Positions 36,433 to 44,204 of a stretch of 61,208 nt of DNA are shown here, piece after piece. The notes under the pieces were generated by a model that had not been told where the DNA came from, did not search any database, and saw only the letters and a list, made by a program, of their open reading frames with translations. Every line of letters starts with the position of its first letter. Position 1 is the first letter of the stretch. The position numbers and the translations under genes were made by a program. Origin of the DNA: Tolypothrix sp. PCC 7910 (GTDB lineage: Bacteria > Cyanobacteriota > Cyanobacteriia > Cyanobacteriales > Nostocaceae); the NCBI RefSeq assembly GCF_011769525.1, contig NZ_CP050442.1, positions 1 to 61,208 of the forward strand, in the 5' to 3' direction.

Positions 36433-36450
36433 TTTGGCGTACTGTGCGAA
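36433..36450. repeat. 18-bp inverted repeat, right copy
   Basis: TTTGGCGTACTGTGCGAA, the exact reverse complement of 31143-31160, about 400 bp upstream of the relaxase start and 25 bp before the 11-bp repeat array. Confidence 0.7.
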
Positions 36451-36474
36451 AAAATTTTCGGGAAAAAATCCTTG

Positions 36475-36616
36475 GATTTACCATAAACTTGCCACAGATT
36501 TACCATAAATCTGCCATAAGCATTAACTTGTTAGTTTCTTAAAATCCTTGGATTTACCATGAATCTGCCATAGATCTGCCATGAATCTGCCACAGATTTA
36601 CCATAAATCTGACATT
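36475..36616. repeat. 11-bp tandem repeat array upstream of the relaxase gene
   Basis: Two blocks of contiguous 11-bp units of consensus RATYTRCCAYR: four units at 36475-36518 and six at 36551-36616, each block preceded by AAAATCCTTG. Unit boundaries keep an exact 11-bp period within blocks, one helical turn. A perfect palindrome ACACTAGTGT (36620-36629) follows. An origin or transfer-control function is likely: protein sites for oriV, oriT accessory factors, or a repressor. The gap 36630-37021 shows only weak coding traces. Confidence 0.75.
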
Positions 36617-37021
36617 GACACACTAGTGTATTTTATTACTTAAATTTGTTATTACTGAGATGAGATGGTAAGGGGTGATAAAGTTTAGGGCGATGCAAGC
36701 TTGTTTGGGTTTGTGTTGTCTTGGATGTGGGTAAAGCAAAACTCCACTGTCACCAGTGGGGTGAATTTAAAAGATTCAATTGAATTTTCCTCTGGACATT
36801 AAATAATATTGTTGACCTTGATGTGGCAGGACATAGTTTGAACACTACTTGAGGGCAAACTCTAAGCCGCAGTGGGTGTCGAGGAAAGTTCAAAAAATTC
36901 TGCTTGAGCTAACGTCAGCTTCCAGAAGAGTCCTGACCGGAAGAGGCAGGGCATCGGCTGCAAGCGTCAAATCTGCTCCTGTACCAGTGATGATTCGATT
37001 CGCTGCGCTTGAGTTTGTGTC

Positions 37022-37231
37022 TTGATTTTTCAAGACCAGGACTTACGCAACTGGCACAGGACGATCGCATTTATAGGTATTTACCTGAGCTATTACTTAG
37101 ATATAGCCTCTGGAGCTAGTGTCGTCCTGCTATCTACCTTAGTTTTCGGCTGCGTCTTGCTTTGGAAAAGTGTTCAAAGTCGGCGAAAACACTATGTACC
37201 ACCCCTTTGTTCACAACATTACCAAGGTTAG
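37022..37231 (+). pseudogene. Fragment of an ABC-3 metal permease
   Basis: Residues from about 12 on (RTIAFIGIYLSYYLDIASGA, then SVVLLSTLVFGCVLLW) match the last membrane helices of ZnuB/MntB-type ABC-3 permeases, where GlylSYylDxxSGaxivL is characteristic. The remaining about 220 N-terminal residues are absent. Upstream sequence contains the dispersed AGGACTTACGCAACTGG repeat also seen at 60061. This is the broken end of a metal-uptake gene at a rearrangement border. Confidence 0.65.
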
Positions 37232-37319
37232 TGACGTTTTTCTTTTACTCTTGGTAGAGGTAAATTTAATATTTTTACTTATCTTAATTTGATCGAAACT
37301 GCTTCAAAGGATTGATAAA

Positions 37320-37336
37320 TTTCATCCTGATTTCAT
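37320..37336 (+). promoter_or_regulatory. CopR-type direct repeat, site 3
   Basis: TTTCATCCTGATTTCAT, 74 bp before the RND gene at 37411. GATATTAGTTACT follows about 11-20 bp downstream as a possible -10 region. Confidence 0.75.
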
Positions 37337-37410
37337 TTCCTTTTGAGATATTAGTTACTGTAGTTAATTTCTAGGTCTGCTACTCATCCCAATACACAAC
37401 CTATATCTCA

Positions 37411-40400
37411 ATGCTCAATACCATTGTTAAATGGTCGATCGCTCAAAGGTGGCTAATCGTTATAGCCTCAATATTAATTAGCTTGTGGGGATTCCGCTCT
37501 ATCGGGCAAATGCCCCTTGACGTATTTCCGGCTTTTGCGCCGCCACAAGTAGAAATTCAAGTGGAAGCTTCTGGTTTCGCACCAGAAGAAATTGAGTCTT
37601 TAGTGACTCGTCCCATTGAAAGTGCCATGAATGGTACACCTGGATTGGAATCATTGCGGTCTTCATCAGCTATTGGAATTTCTGCGGTTAAAGCCGTTTT
37701 TAGCTGGGACACTGATATATACCGTGCCCGTCAACTGGTGACAGAGCGATTACAAGGAGTGAAACTACCACAGGGGGTTGAGCAGCCGGAAATCTTACCT
37801 GTGAATTCACCTTTGGGATGGGCTGTCAAATATGCTTTTTCTGCTGAAAGCACCGACTTGATGGAAGTATGGCGCATTGCCAACTGGGATGTGAAAAATC
37901 GCTTACTAGCTGTCCCAGGTGTGAGTAATGTATTTCTTTATGGTGGCGATGAGCGACAGTATCAAGTTTTGGTTGATGTAGACAAGCTCAAAGCGTACAA
38001 TGTATCCTTGCCCGAAGTCACCCAAGCAGTACAGAATGCTAACGTCAACGTACCAGGGGGATTTTTAATTACTCCTGACCAAGAAACCCTAATTCGCGGA
38101 ATTGGGCGGATTGAGTCCATTGATAAGCTTAAACGTTCAGTTATTAAAGCGACTAAAGGAACACCCGTATTACTGGAACAGGTAGCAGAGGTGAAAATTG
38201 GCCCAGGACTAAGACGAGGAGATGGGCTATTTCAGGGTAAACGAGCCGTGATTTTAACTGTTTCCAAGCAACCTGCGGCAGATACTCCCACCGTAGTCAA
38301 GGCTGTAGAGGCAGCAATGGAAGAGATTAAGCCAGGGCTACCGCAGGATGTTAAGGTAACTAAAACCTTTGACCAAGATTTATTCATCGAAGCTTCGATC
38401 AAAAACGTTGAGGAAGCCCTGCGTGATGGCATCATTATAGTTTCAGTCATCCTGATTATCTTCCTAATGAACTGGCGCACGGTAATTATTAGTCTGAGCG
38501 CGCTGCCTCTGTCATTACTGTTAGGCATGATTATTCTTAGCTGGACTGGACAGGGTATCAACACAATGACCTTGGGTGGACTAGTAGTTGCAATTGGTTC
38601 TGTGGTAGATGATGCGATCGTTGATATGGAAAACGTCTACCGTCGATTGAGGGAAAATCAAATAGCAGGTAACCCGAAAAATCCTTTACAAGTTGTGTTT
38701 GACGGCTCAGTAGAAGTGCGTGTTAGTGTTCTTTTTTCTACAGTTATTATTGCCGTGGTCTTTGCACCAATTTTCGTCTTGTCTGGGGTCGAAGGTCGCA
38801 TTTTCACGCCGATGGGAATGGCATATTTACTATCGATTCTTGCTTCTACCTTGGTTGCATTGACACTAACTCCAGCCTTATGTGCCTTACTACTGGCAAA
38901 TCGCCGTTTACCAAGTACAGAAACTTGGCTAGAGCGTAAAGCACATCAACTTTATCGTCCAGCACTGAAGTTCTCAATTCGCTATCCCAGAATGATTTTA
39001 GGAATTGCCCTTGCAGGCTTGATCGCATCAATGATTATCTTACCTGGGTTAGGAAAAGTCTTCTTACCAGAGTTTCAAGACCGCTCTTTGGTCAATTCGA
39101 TGGTGCTTTTACCTGGGGAATCCTTGGATGCAACTGACCAAGCAGCTTTAGCCGTGATGGATGCGCTCAAAAACGATCGCCGCTTTGATTTTATTGCCTT
39201 GCGGTCTGGGTTTGCTCAAGGAGATCCGGAAGTGGCAGGGGTCAACTTTGGTGAGTTAGATGTGCAGATTAGTGAAGCAGGTGCAAAAAATCGGGACAAG
39301 ACTGTAGAGACACTCCGCAAAGAGTTTGAAAAACTTCCCGGTGTCGCAACTAATATTGGTGGATTTATCTCACACCGAATAGACGATATCCTCTCCGGCG
39401 TGAGAAGTGCGATCGCTGTCAAAATTTACGGCCCCGAACTCGAACAACTCCGCATCCTTGGTAAACAGGTACAATCCGCCATGAATGGAATTCCCGGCAT
39501 TGTGGATTTGCAATTAGAACCCCAAATCCCGGTTAAACAAATTCAAATTCAATTTGACCGCGATGCAGCTGCTCGTTATGGGCTAACTGTGGGGGAACTA
39601 GCAGAAACAATTGAGACTGGATTGAATGGCAAAGCAGTTTCCCAAGTCTTGGAGAAGCAACAAACATTTAATCTGGTTGTCTGGTTGCAAGAACGCTATC
39701 GTAATAATTTGGACGTGATTGGTAACTTGTTGGTAGATACACCCAATGGGCAGAAAGTCCCTTTATCTCAGGTTGCCAAAGTTGAGTATGGCACAGGGCC
39801 AAGTACTATTAATCGTGAAAACGTTTCTCGGCTGATTGTAGTTTCTGCCAACGTTGCTGGACGGGATTTGGGTTCTGTAATTAAAGATGTACGCAATCGC
39901 GTTAAACAAATTCAACTTCCTGGAGGCTATTACATCCAATTTGGCGGTCAGTTTCAAGCACAGGAGCAAGCAACGCAGACATTAATTATTGCCGGTGCGG
40001 TTGCGATCGCGGTGATTTCTGTATTGATTTACTTTGCAGTTAAGTCCATTCCTGCCACAGTCATGATTATGATTAACTTGCCACTGGCATTAATTGGCGG
40101 TGTCATCTCTGTAGCCTTGAGTGGTGGGATTATTTCCGTTGCTTCTATGGTTGGTTTTATCACTCTATTTGGTGTAGCTACTCGTAATGGATTGTTGCTA
40201 GTGGATAACTATAACAATCGCCTAGCAGAAGGGATACCACTCAAACAAGTAATTGTTGACGGTTCGATGGAAAGATTAGTAGCAATTCTCCTGACAGCAC
40301 TTTCATCAGCACTAGGTATGGTTCCCTTAGTAATTGGTTCTGGTGCAGGTAAGGAAATTTTGCAACCTTTGGCAGTTGTCGTGTTAGGCGGTTTATTTAC

Positions 40401-40521
40401 CTCTACTGCTTTAACACTCTTAGTTTTGCCAGCCTTATATTCACTATTTGGCAGATTCTTAGTATCAAAAAATACTACAGAATTACAAGATATTCAAGTT
40501 ACTCAAGGTTCAGTTATATGA
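37411..40521 (+). CDS. HME-type RND efflux pump (CusA/CzcA-like)
   Basis: 1036 residues, full length for the family. It has the usual first helix, the N-terminal [17 protein letters not shown], a first periplasmic loop, a five-helix block with the proton-relay TM4 segment VVAIGSVVDDAIVDMENVYRRL (two adjacent Asp), a second large loop (FLPEFQDRSLVNSMVLLPGESLDATD), and a final helix block. The FAPP..E......PEEIESLVT start is typical of heavy-metal pumps. It would take metal from the periplasm or membrane and pass it to an adaptor and outer-membrane channel using proton flux. No adaptor gene adjoins it; its N-terminus is near-duplicated at 3020 behind the adaptor at 1350. Site 3 suggests metal induction. 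Confidence 0.9.
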   Translation: MLNTIVKWSIAQRWLIVIASILISLWGFRSIGQMPLDVFPAFAPPQVEIQVEASGFAPEEIESLVTRPIESAMNGTPGLESLRSSSAIGISAVKAVFSWDTDIYRARQLVTERLQGVKLPQGVEQPEILPVNSPLGWAVKYAFSAESTDLMEVWRIANWDVKNRLLAVPGVSNVFLYGGDERQYQVLVDVDKLKAYNVSLPEVTQAVQNANVNVPGGFLITPDQETLIRGIGRIESIDKLKRSVIKATKGTPVLLEQVAEVKIGPGLRRGDGLFQGKRAVILTVSKQPAADTPTVVKAVEAAMEEIKPGLPQDVKVTKTFDQDLFIEASIKNVEEALRDGIIIVSVILIIFLMNWRTVIISLSALPLSLLLGMIILSWTGQGINTMTLGGLVVAIGSVVDDAIVDMENVYRRLRENQIAGNPKNPLQVVFDGSVEVRVSVLFSTVIIAVVFAPIFVLSGVEGRIFTPMGMAYLLSILASTLVALTLTPALCALLLANRRLPSTETWLERKAHQLYRPALKFSIRYPRMILGIALAGLIASMIILPGLGKVFLPEFQDRSLVNSMVLLPGESLDATDQAALAVMDALKNDRRFDFIALRSGFAQGDPEVAGVNFGELDVQISEAGAKNRDKTVETLRKEFEKLPGVATNIGGFISHRIDDILSGVRSAIAVKIYGPELEQLRILGKQVQSAMNGIPGIVDLQLEPQIPVKQIQIQFDRDAAARYGLTVGELAETIETGLNGKAVSQVLEKQQTFNLVVWLQERYRNNLDVIGNLLVDTPNGQKVPLSQVAKVEYGTGPSTINRENVSRLIVVSANVAGRDLGSVIKDVRNRVKQIQLPGGYYIQFGGQFQAQEQATQTLIIAGAVAIAVISVLIYFAVKSIPATVMIMINLPLALIGGVISVALSGGIISVASMVGFITLFGVATRNGLLLVDNYNNRLAEGIPLKQVIVDGSMERLVAILLTALSSALGMVPLVIGSGAGKEILQPLAVVVLGGLFTSTALTLLVLPALYSLFGRFLVSKNTTELQDIQVTQGSVI

Positions 40522-40538
40522 TGCTTAATTTATTAATT

Positions 40539-40562
40539 ATTTCCAGATATCCTCCTGGAAAT
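40539..40562 (+). other. Hairpin after the RND gene
   Basis: ATTTCCAG (40539-40546) pairs with CTGGAAAT (40555-40562) across an 8-nt loop. No T-run follows, so it may only dampen or process the transcript before the lipoprotein gene. Confidence 0.45.
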
Positions 40563-40631
40563 ATAGAGATATCTATGCAATTACTAGATAATTGCTCGCA
40601 ATTTTCCTCATAACCAATCAGGAGTAAGTTC

Positions 40632-41120
40632 ATGCAATCATTTAAAGTAGGTTTTATTGTTTTTGCAAGTACAGGGTTGTTATTCTTAGGAGCTTGTAGT
40701 AATCAAGCTTCTGAGTCCAGTAGTAATCCTTCAAGTCCTGCTACAGAAAATACTAATAAAACTCAACCAGCAGCCAAAACTGAAACATCTGCTCATGGCG
40801 GCTCACATGGTAAAAACTCTCAAGTTGTCGAAGTAGGAAAATATCACTTAGAGTTAGTACCTGAAAAGGAAGATAGCGCAACTCACTTAGATTTATACCT
40901 GCAAACAGGTGACAAACACGAAGCAATTCCAAATGCTAAAGTTACTGCTGATGTTCAATCACCAGATGGAAAGCAAAAAACAGTTCCCCTAACATATGAT
41001 TCTGAGGGTAAACACTATGCTGCCAAATTGGATAAAGGTGCGGCAGGTCAATATCAAGTGAAAGTTACAGCGAATATTGGCAGCGAAAAAGTCAACGGTC
41101 GGTTTAGTTTTAATCAGTGA
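40632..41120 (+). CDS. YtkA-like metal-resistance lipoprotein
   Basis: 162 residues, with AGGAG about 8 nt before the start. A signal ending LFLGAC gives a lipobox with Cys near 22. A Ser/Thr/Pro/Asn-rich spacer and a His cluster (SAHGGSHG) come next. The rest is a beta-sandwich like YtkA/FixH-type domains: KYHLELVPEKED, THLDLYLQ, AKVTADVQSPDGKQKTV and a C-terminal GQYQVKVTANIG. It would sit on the periplasmic face. His-rich tethered domains of this sort accompany heavy-metal RND pumps and may bind or pass copper. It follows the RND gene by 110 bp and is probably co-transcribed. Confidence 0.75.
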   Translation: MQSFKVGFIVFASTGLLFLGACSNQASESSSNPSSPATENTNKTQPAAKTETSAHGGSHGKNSQVVEVGKYHLELVPEKEDSATHLDLYLQTGDKHEAIPNAKVTADVQSPDGKQKTVPLTYDSEGKHYAAKLDKGAAGQYQVKVTANIGSEKVNGRFSFNQ

Positions 41121-41241
41121 TTTAAATATCAAAGTCATGCATTCGTCGCTACTGAAACGGTGCCGGGTGCTATGACCGAATACCTAGCGCATTGAGCATT
41201 GATTCTTCCATTGTGTAAAGAAATGTTTAATGAAACTGATA

Positions 41242-41258
41242 TTTCATCTTGATTTCAT
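41242..41258 (+). promoter_or_regulatory. CopR-type direct repeat, site 4
   Basis: TTTCATCTTGATTTCAT, in the gap after the lipoprotein gene and 106 bp before a methyltransferase-like gene fragment. It seems to have lost its original target gene. Confidence 0.75.
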
Positions 41259-41364
41259 TTCTGAATGAAAACCTAAAGTTAGCAGAACTCATTTGATTAA
41301 TAACTCAAAACAAGTAGAGCCTATCAGGTAAAGTTTTTTTACTACATATTGACTCTCCATCTGA

Positions 41365-41493
41365 GTGGAAGAGGAGCGTGATGCACTTGCGGAATTTGGT
41401 GATGAGTACCAACAGTATGCCGAGAGTACGCCCGCCTTTTTCCCTCAATGGGGAAGTGCTAAAAATCACAGAAACAAACGTCCCGAAATTTAA
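41365..41493 (+). pseudogene. Isoprenylcysteine-methyltransferase-like fragment
   Basis: An open frame of 42 residues reads VEEERDALAEFGDEYQQYAE, then STPAFFPQWG, the C-terminal signature of ICMT/PEMT-like membrane methyltransferases (EE..L...FG..Y..Y....P.F.P). The membrane part is missing. Such genes often sit beside metal efflux genes. This is the end piece of a deleted gene behind site 4. Confidence 0.65.
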
Positions 41494-41577
41494 GCTTTCT
41501 CACTCCTATGGAATTTATGCAGAAGTTTAGTAATTATGAAATTTAAATTTAGGCGATTTCAATTATAACTTCTGAAA

Positions 41578-41594
41578 TTTCATCTTGATTTCAT
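41578..41594 (+). promoter_or_regulatory. CopR-type direct repeat, site 5
   Basis: TTTCATCTTGATTTCAT followed 12 bp later by TGCTAGT, a -10-like stretch. The next about 200 bp closely resemble the leader behind site 8, so promoter and leader form a duplicated module. Confidence 0.75.
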
Positions 41595-41824
41595 TATGAC
41601 TTGTCATGCTAGTAGGTAGAGGGAATATACCTCTTTAGCAAAAACATCACCAATAATTTAAACCTGATCAGGGCAAGCTAACTGGATACTTCTCCTAATT
41701 AATCAGTGTGTCAATGGAGTGGTTAAATATAGCTTTGCAAGGTTTGCTGTATCTATTAAAAGCATATTAAATCACAGATTATGCTCTGAAATTTAGCTGA
41801 CTATTTGATTATTTAGAGGTAAAT

Positions 41825-41920
41825 ATGAAGATTTCATTGATTTCCGCTTTTGTATTAACTTTGAATTTATATAGTCAATCATTAAGAGAATACTGTTTTA
41901 TTACGCTGTATGTAGTGTAG
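41825..41920 (+). pseudogene. Decayed DUF2808-like signal-peptide gene
   Basis: It begins MKISLISAFVLTLNLYSQ, similar to the start of the DUF2808 gene at 52519 (MKTSFIYAVLFTL), and is preceded by GAGGTAAAT. It stops after 31 codons; further signal-like codons (GVGYANA) follow in another frame up to about 42000. The homologous leader and promoter lie upstream, so this is a broken duplicate of the 52.5 kb locus. Confidence 0.55.
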
Positions 41921-42026
41921 CGATCGCATCTATGATTGGTGTTGGCTATGCAAATGCAAAACCAATAATCATAAACTTCCTACTGGTTACTTAATTTTAA
42001 TTTTATATATATTAATAATTATCAGA

Positions 42027-42043
42027 TTTCATCTTGATTTCAT
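42027..42043 (+). promoter_or_regulatory. CopR-type direct repeat, site 6
   Basis: TTTCATCTTGATTTCAT followed 12 bp later by TGCTAGT, 328 bp before the adaptor gene at 42372. The intervening leader has partial similarity to those behind sites 5 and 8. No gene is seen in 42060-42371. Confidence 0.75.
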
Positions 42044-42371
42044 TATGACTGGTCATGCTAGTAGATAGTAATATTAGATTTTATATCGACAATATCAATA
42101 AAATTTTAAACCGAACGGTGTAAATTAAATGGATACATTTTATCAACTGGCTTCCTAGCAAGAGCGAGGAGGAAGATATTTTATGGAATTGGCTTTTGTT
42201 AATAATTTTTTATTCCTCACAAGTTCCTCACAAATTATGAATAATATCATCAATATAAATTAGGTTAATTATTGTTTATATATGGAAAATTATACATAAA
42301 AAACTGATTGATATTTAGGAGTATTCATGTACTAATTATGAGCTTGAATACAAGCTGGTGGGAGAATTAAA

Positions 42372-44186
42372 ATGATAGATACAAAGCAAAAGACAAAAAT
42401 AGCATATATTTTTATAGCCTCTCTATTACTATTTAATGCTAATAAAGCTATAGCACAGGAGAGCATAACCCAGCATCAAGATATGGTGATGCCTCAAGAC
42501 CATACAGGTACACACGAGGGCATGAACCACAATCAACAAATGGTAATGCCTGAAAGTAATCTTTCTAGCCAAATCGCTTCCCCAGAAAACTTATTGACAG
42601 GAGGTATTTTCTTATCGGGAATTTTAGTAATTTTGGGAGTTTTAATCTTTCGCCGCTTTCCTAAAGACAATCACCTTGGGCAGAAAAATTTACAATTAGC
42701 CGAAGCAATCACAAAGGAAACTGCGGAGAATTTTCAACTAACAATCTCTCCTAAAACGATAAGTACTTCCACTACCCAACTTGATGTTCCACAAGAGAAT
42801 GTAACTTCCGACCAACTAAGGAAAAATTCGTTTAAATCGACCAAAACTTTGCTCACACTGGGAGTTTTAATGGTGATGCTGGGTGGGATTTCTATAACAA
42901 CTAACCTGCTCAAGCCTGCTTCGCCAATGGATGAGATGACAGGGATGAAAGACATGAAAGAGCAGCCATCAATGGGAGATATGTTGCGGGTGGATGGTTC
43001 ATCTAATCCAATTCCTGTCACTGTTGAGTCAGTTAAACCTGCTCTTTTGGAAGCAAGTGTGCGTTATACAGGGTCAATTTATCCATATTTGCAAGTTACA
43101 GTTTATCCCCGAATCATGGGACAGCTCACTCAATACTCTGCCTATCCCGGAGATAAAGTGAAAGCAGGACAAATTTTAGCAAGGTTGAACGCAACGGAAG
43201 TTTCTACTGAGGTAGAGGAAGCGATCGCAGAATTAAATGCTGCTAAATCAGAAGCACAAATTGCCAAAACTGAACTACAAGAGCAATATCAAGAAATCAA
43301 ACGCATGAAAGCTGAGTCTGATTACTTAGAGCAAAGACTACAGCGCACCCAGCAGGGTTTATTAATTTGGGGAGCGATTCCCCGTGTTGAATTTGACAGA
43401 CAAAGAAGCGAGGCTGTAGCAGCCAAAGCATCTTTAAGTTCAGCAAAGATTAAATTAGAACATCTCCAAGCCCAGATAGCCAAAACTCAAGCGGGAATAC
43501 TGCAAGCTAATCGCAAAATTCAGCGTCTTCAAGTTATAGAAAGCTATAAAGCGATCGCATCGCCAATTTCTGGGATTGTGCAAGAACGCATGGTAGACCC
43601 TGGAATTGTCGTGCAGCCTGGGATGGGGATTCTCAAGATTGGCGATTACAGCAAAGTGCGCCTGCAAGCCAATGTCGCCCAGCAAAGTCTAGCAGGGATA
43701 GAAATTGGTTCTCCAATTGTGGCAAGGATTATTGGTAACTCAACTGCCCAACCCATCACAGGGAGAGTCACCAGTATTTTTCCTAAAGCGGGCGAAGAAA
43801 CCCGGACTGTAACAGTCGAAGCCGTTGTGAATAATCCACAGAGGCGAATTTTGGCAGGACAGGCTGTGGAGATGCAAATTATCACCACCCGTAAACCTGA
43901 TGCTTTGTCTGTTCCGCAAGCAGCACTAACTGAGTCGAATGGTAAACAAGTTGTGTGGGTGGTAGCAGCTAACTCAGCTCAACAGAAATCTGTGATTACA
44001 GGTTTAACCAGTGGCGATCGCATAGAAATTACTAGCGGATTGCAACCAGGCGATCAAGTAATTGTATCAGGACAAGAAAGACTGTTTGCCAACTCACAGG
44101 TGAAAGCCGTTAACGATTCTGCTGTGCCAGTTACATCCCCCAGCAATCCTCATCAAAATCACTCTTCCACAGTCAATAATCGCTAG
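42372..44186 (+). CDS. RND periplasmic adaptor with Met/His-rich start (CopB-like)
   Basis: 604 residues with GGGAGAA before the start. A signal segment is followed by a Met/His-rich stretch (QHQDMVMPQDHTG, GMNHNQQMVMPE) that could bind copper. A membrane helix at about 75-95, a linker, a second helix near 160-180 and another Met cluster (MDEMTGMKDMKEQ) come next. The adaptor proper (about 215-590) has a lipoyl half (VYPRIMGQLTQYSAYPGDKVKAGQIL), a coiled-coil hairpin, ASPISGIVQERMVDPGIVV and a beta barrel. The N-terminal extension is longer than in standard adaptors. The pump gene follows after 18 bp. In Synechocystis the equivalent pair copBA is under CopRS control. Confidence 0.87.
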   Translation: MIDTKQKTKIAYIFIASLLLFNANKAIAQESITQHQDMVMPQDHTGTHEGMNHNQQMVMPESNLSSQIASPENLLTGGIFLSGILVILGVLIFRRFPKDNHLGQKNLQLAEAITKETAENFQLTISPKTISTSTTQLDVPQENVTSDQLRKNSFKSTKTLLTLGVLMVMLGGISITTNLLKPASPMDEMTGMKDMKEQPSMGDMLRVDGSSNPIPVTVESVKPALLEASVRYTGSIYPYLQVTVYPRIMGQLTQYSAYPGDKVKAGQILARLNATEVSTEVEEAIAELNAAKSEAQIAKTELQEQYQEIKRMKAESDYLEQRLQRTQQGLLIWGAIPRVEFDRQRSEAVAAKASLSSAKIKLEHLQAQIAKTQAGILQANRKIQRLQVIESYKAIASPISGIVQERMVDPGIVVQPGMGILKIGDYSKVRLQANVAQQSLAGIEIGSPIVARIIGNSTAQPITGRVTSIFPKAGEETRTVTVEAVVNNPQRRILAGQAVEMQIITTRKPDALSVPQAALTESNGKQVVWVVAANSAQQKSVITGLTSGDRIEITSGLQPGDQVIVSGQERLFANSQVKAVNDSAVPVTSPSNPHQNHSSTVNNR

Positions 44187-44204
44187 GCTCAGGAGTTTTT
44201 AACC

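Noticed and set aside
36475-36616. CRISPR-like array
   Set aside because: Units are 11 bp and contiguous, with no spacers; no cas gene is in the window. The 144-bp repeats at 3.7-5.1 kb are likewise not CRISPR.
36840-37020. Minus-strand coding trace reading SAANRIITGTGADLTLAADA
   Set aside because: Looks like a short gene end, but has no start or clear family match; too weak to list as a gene.
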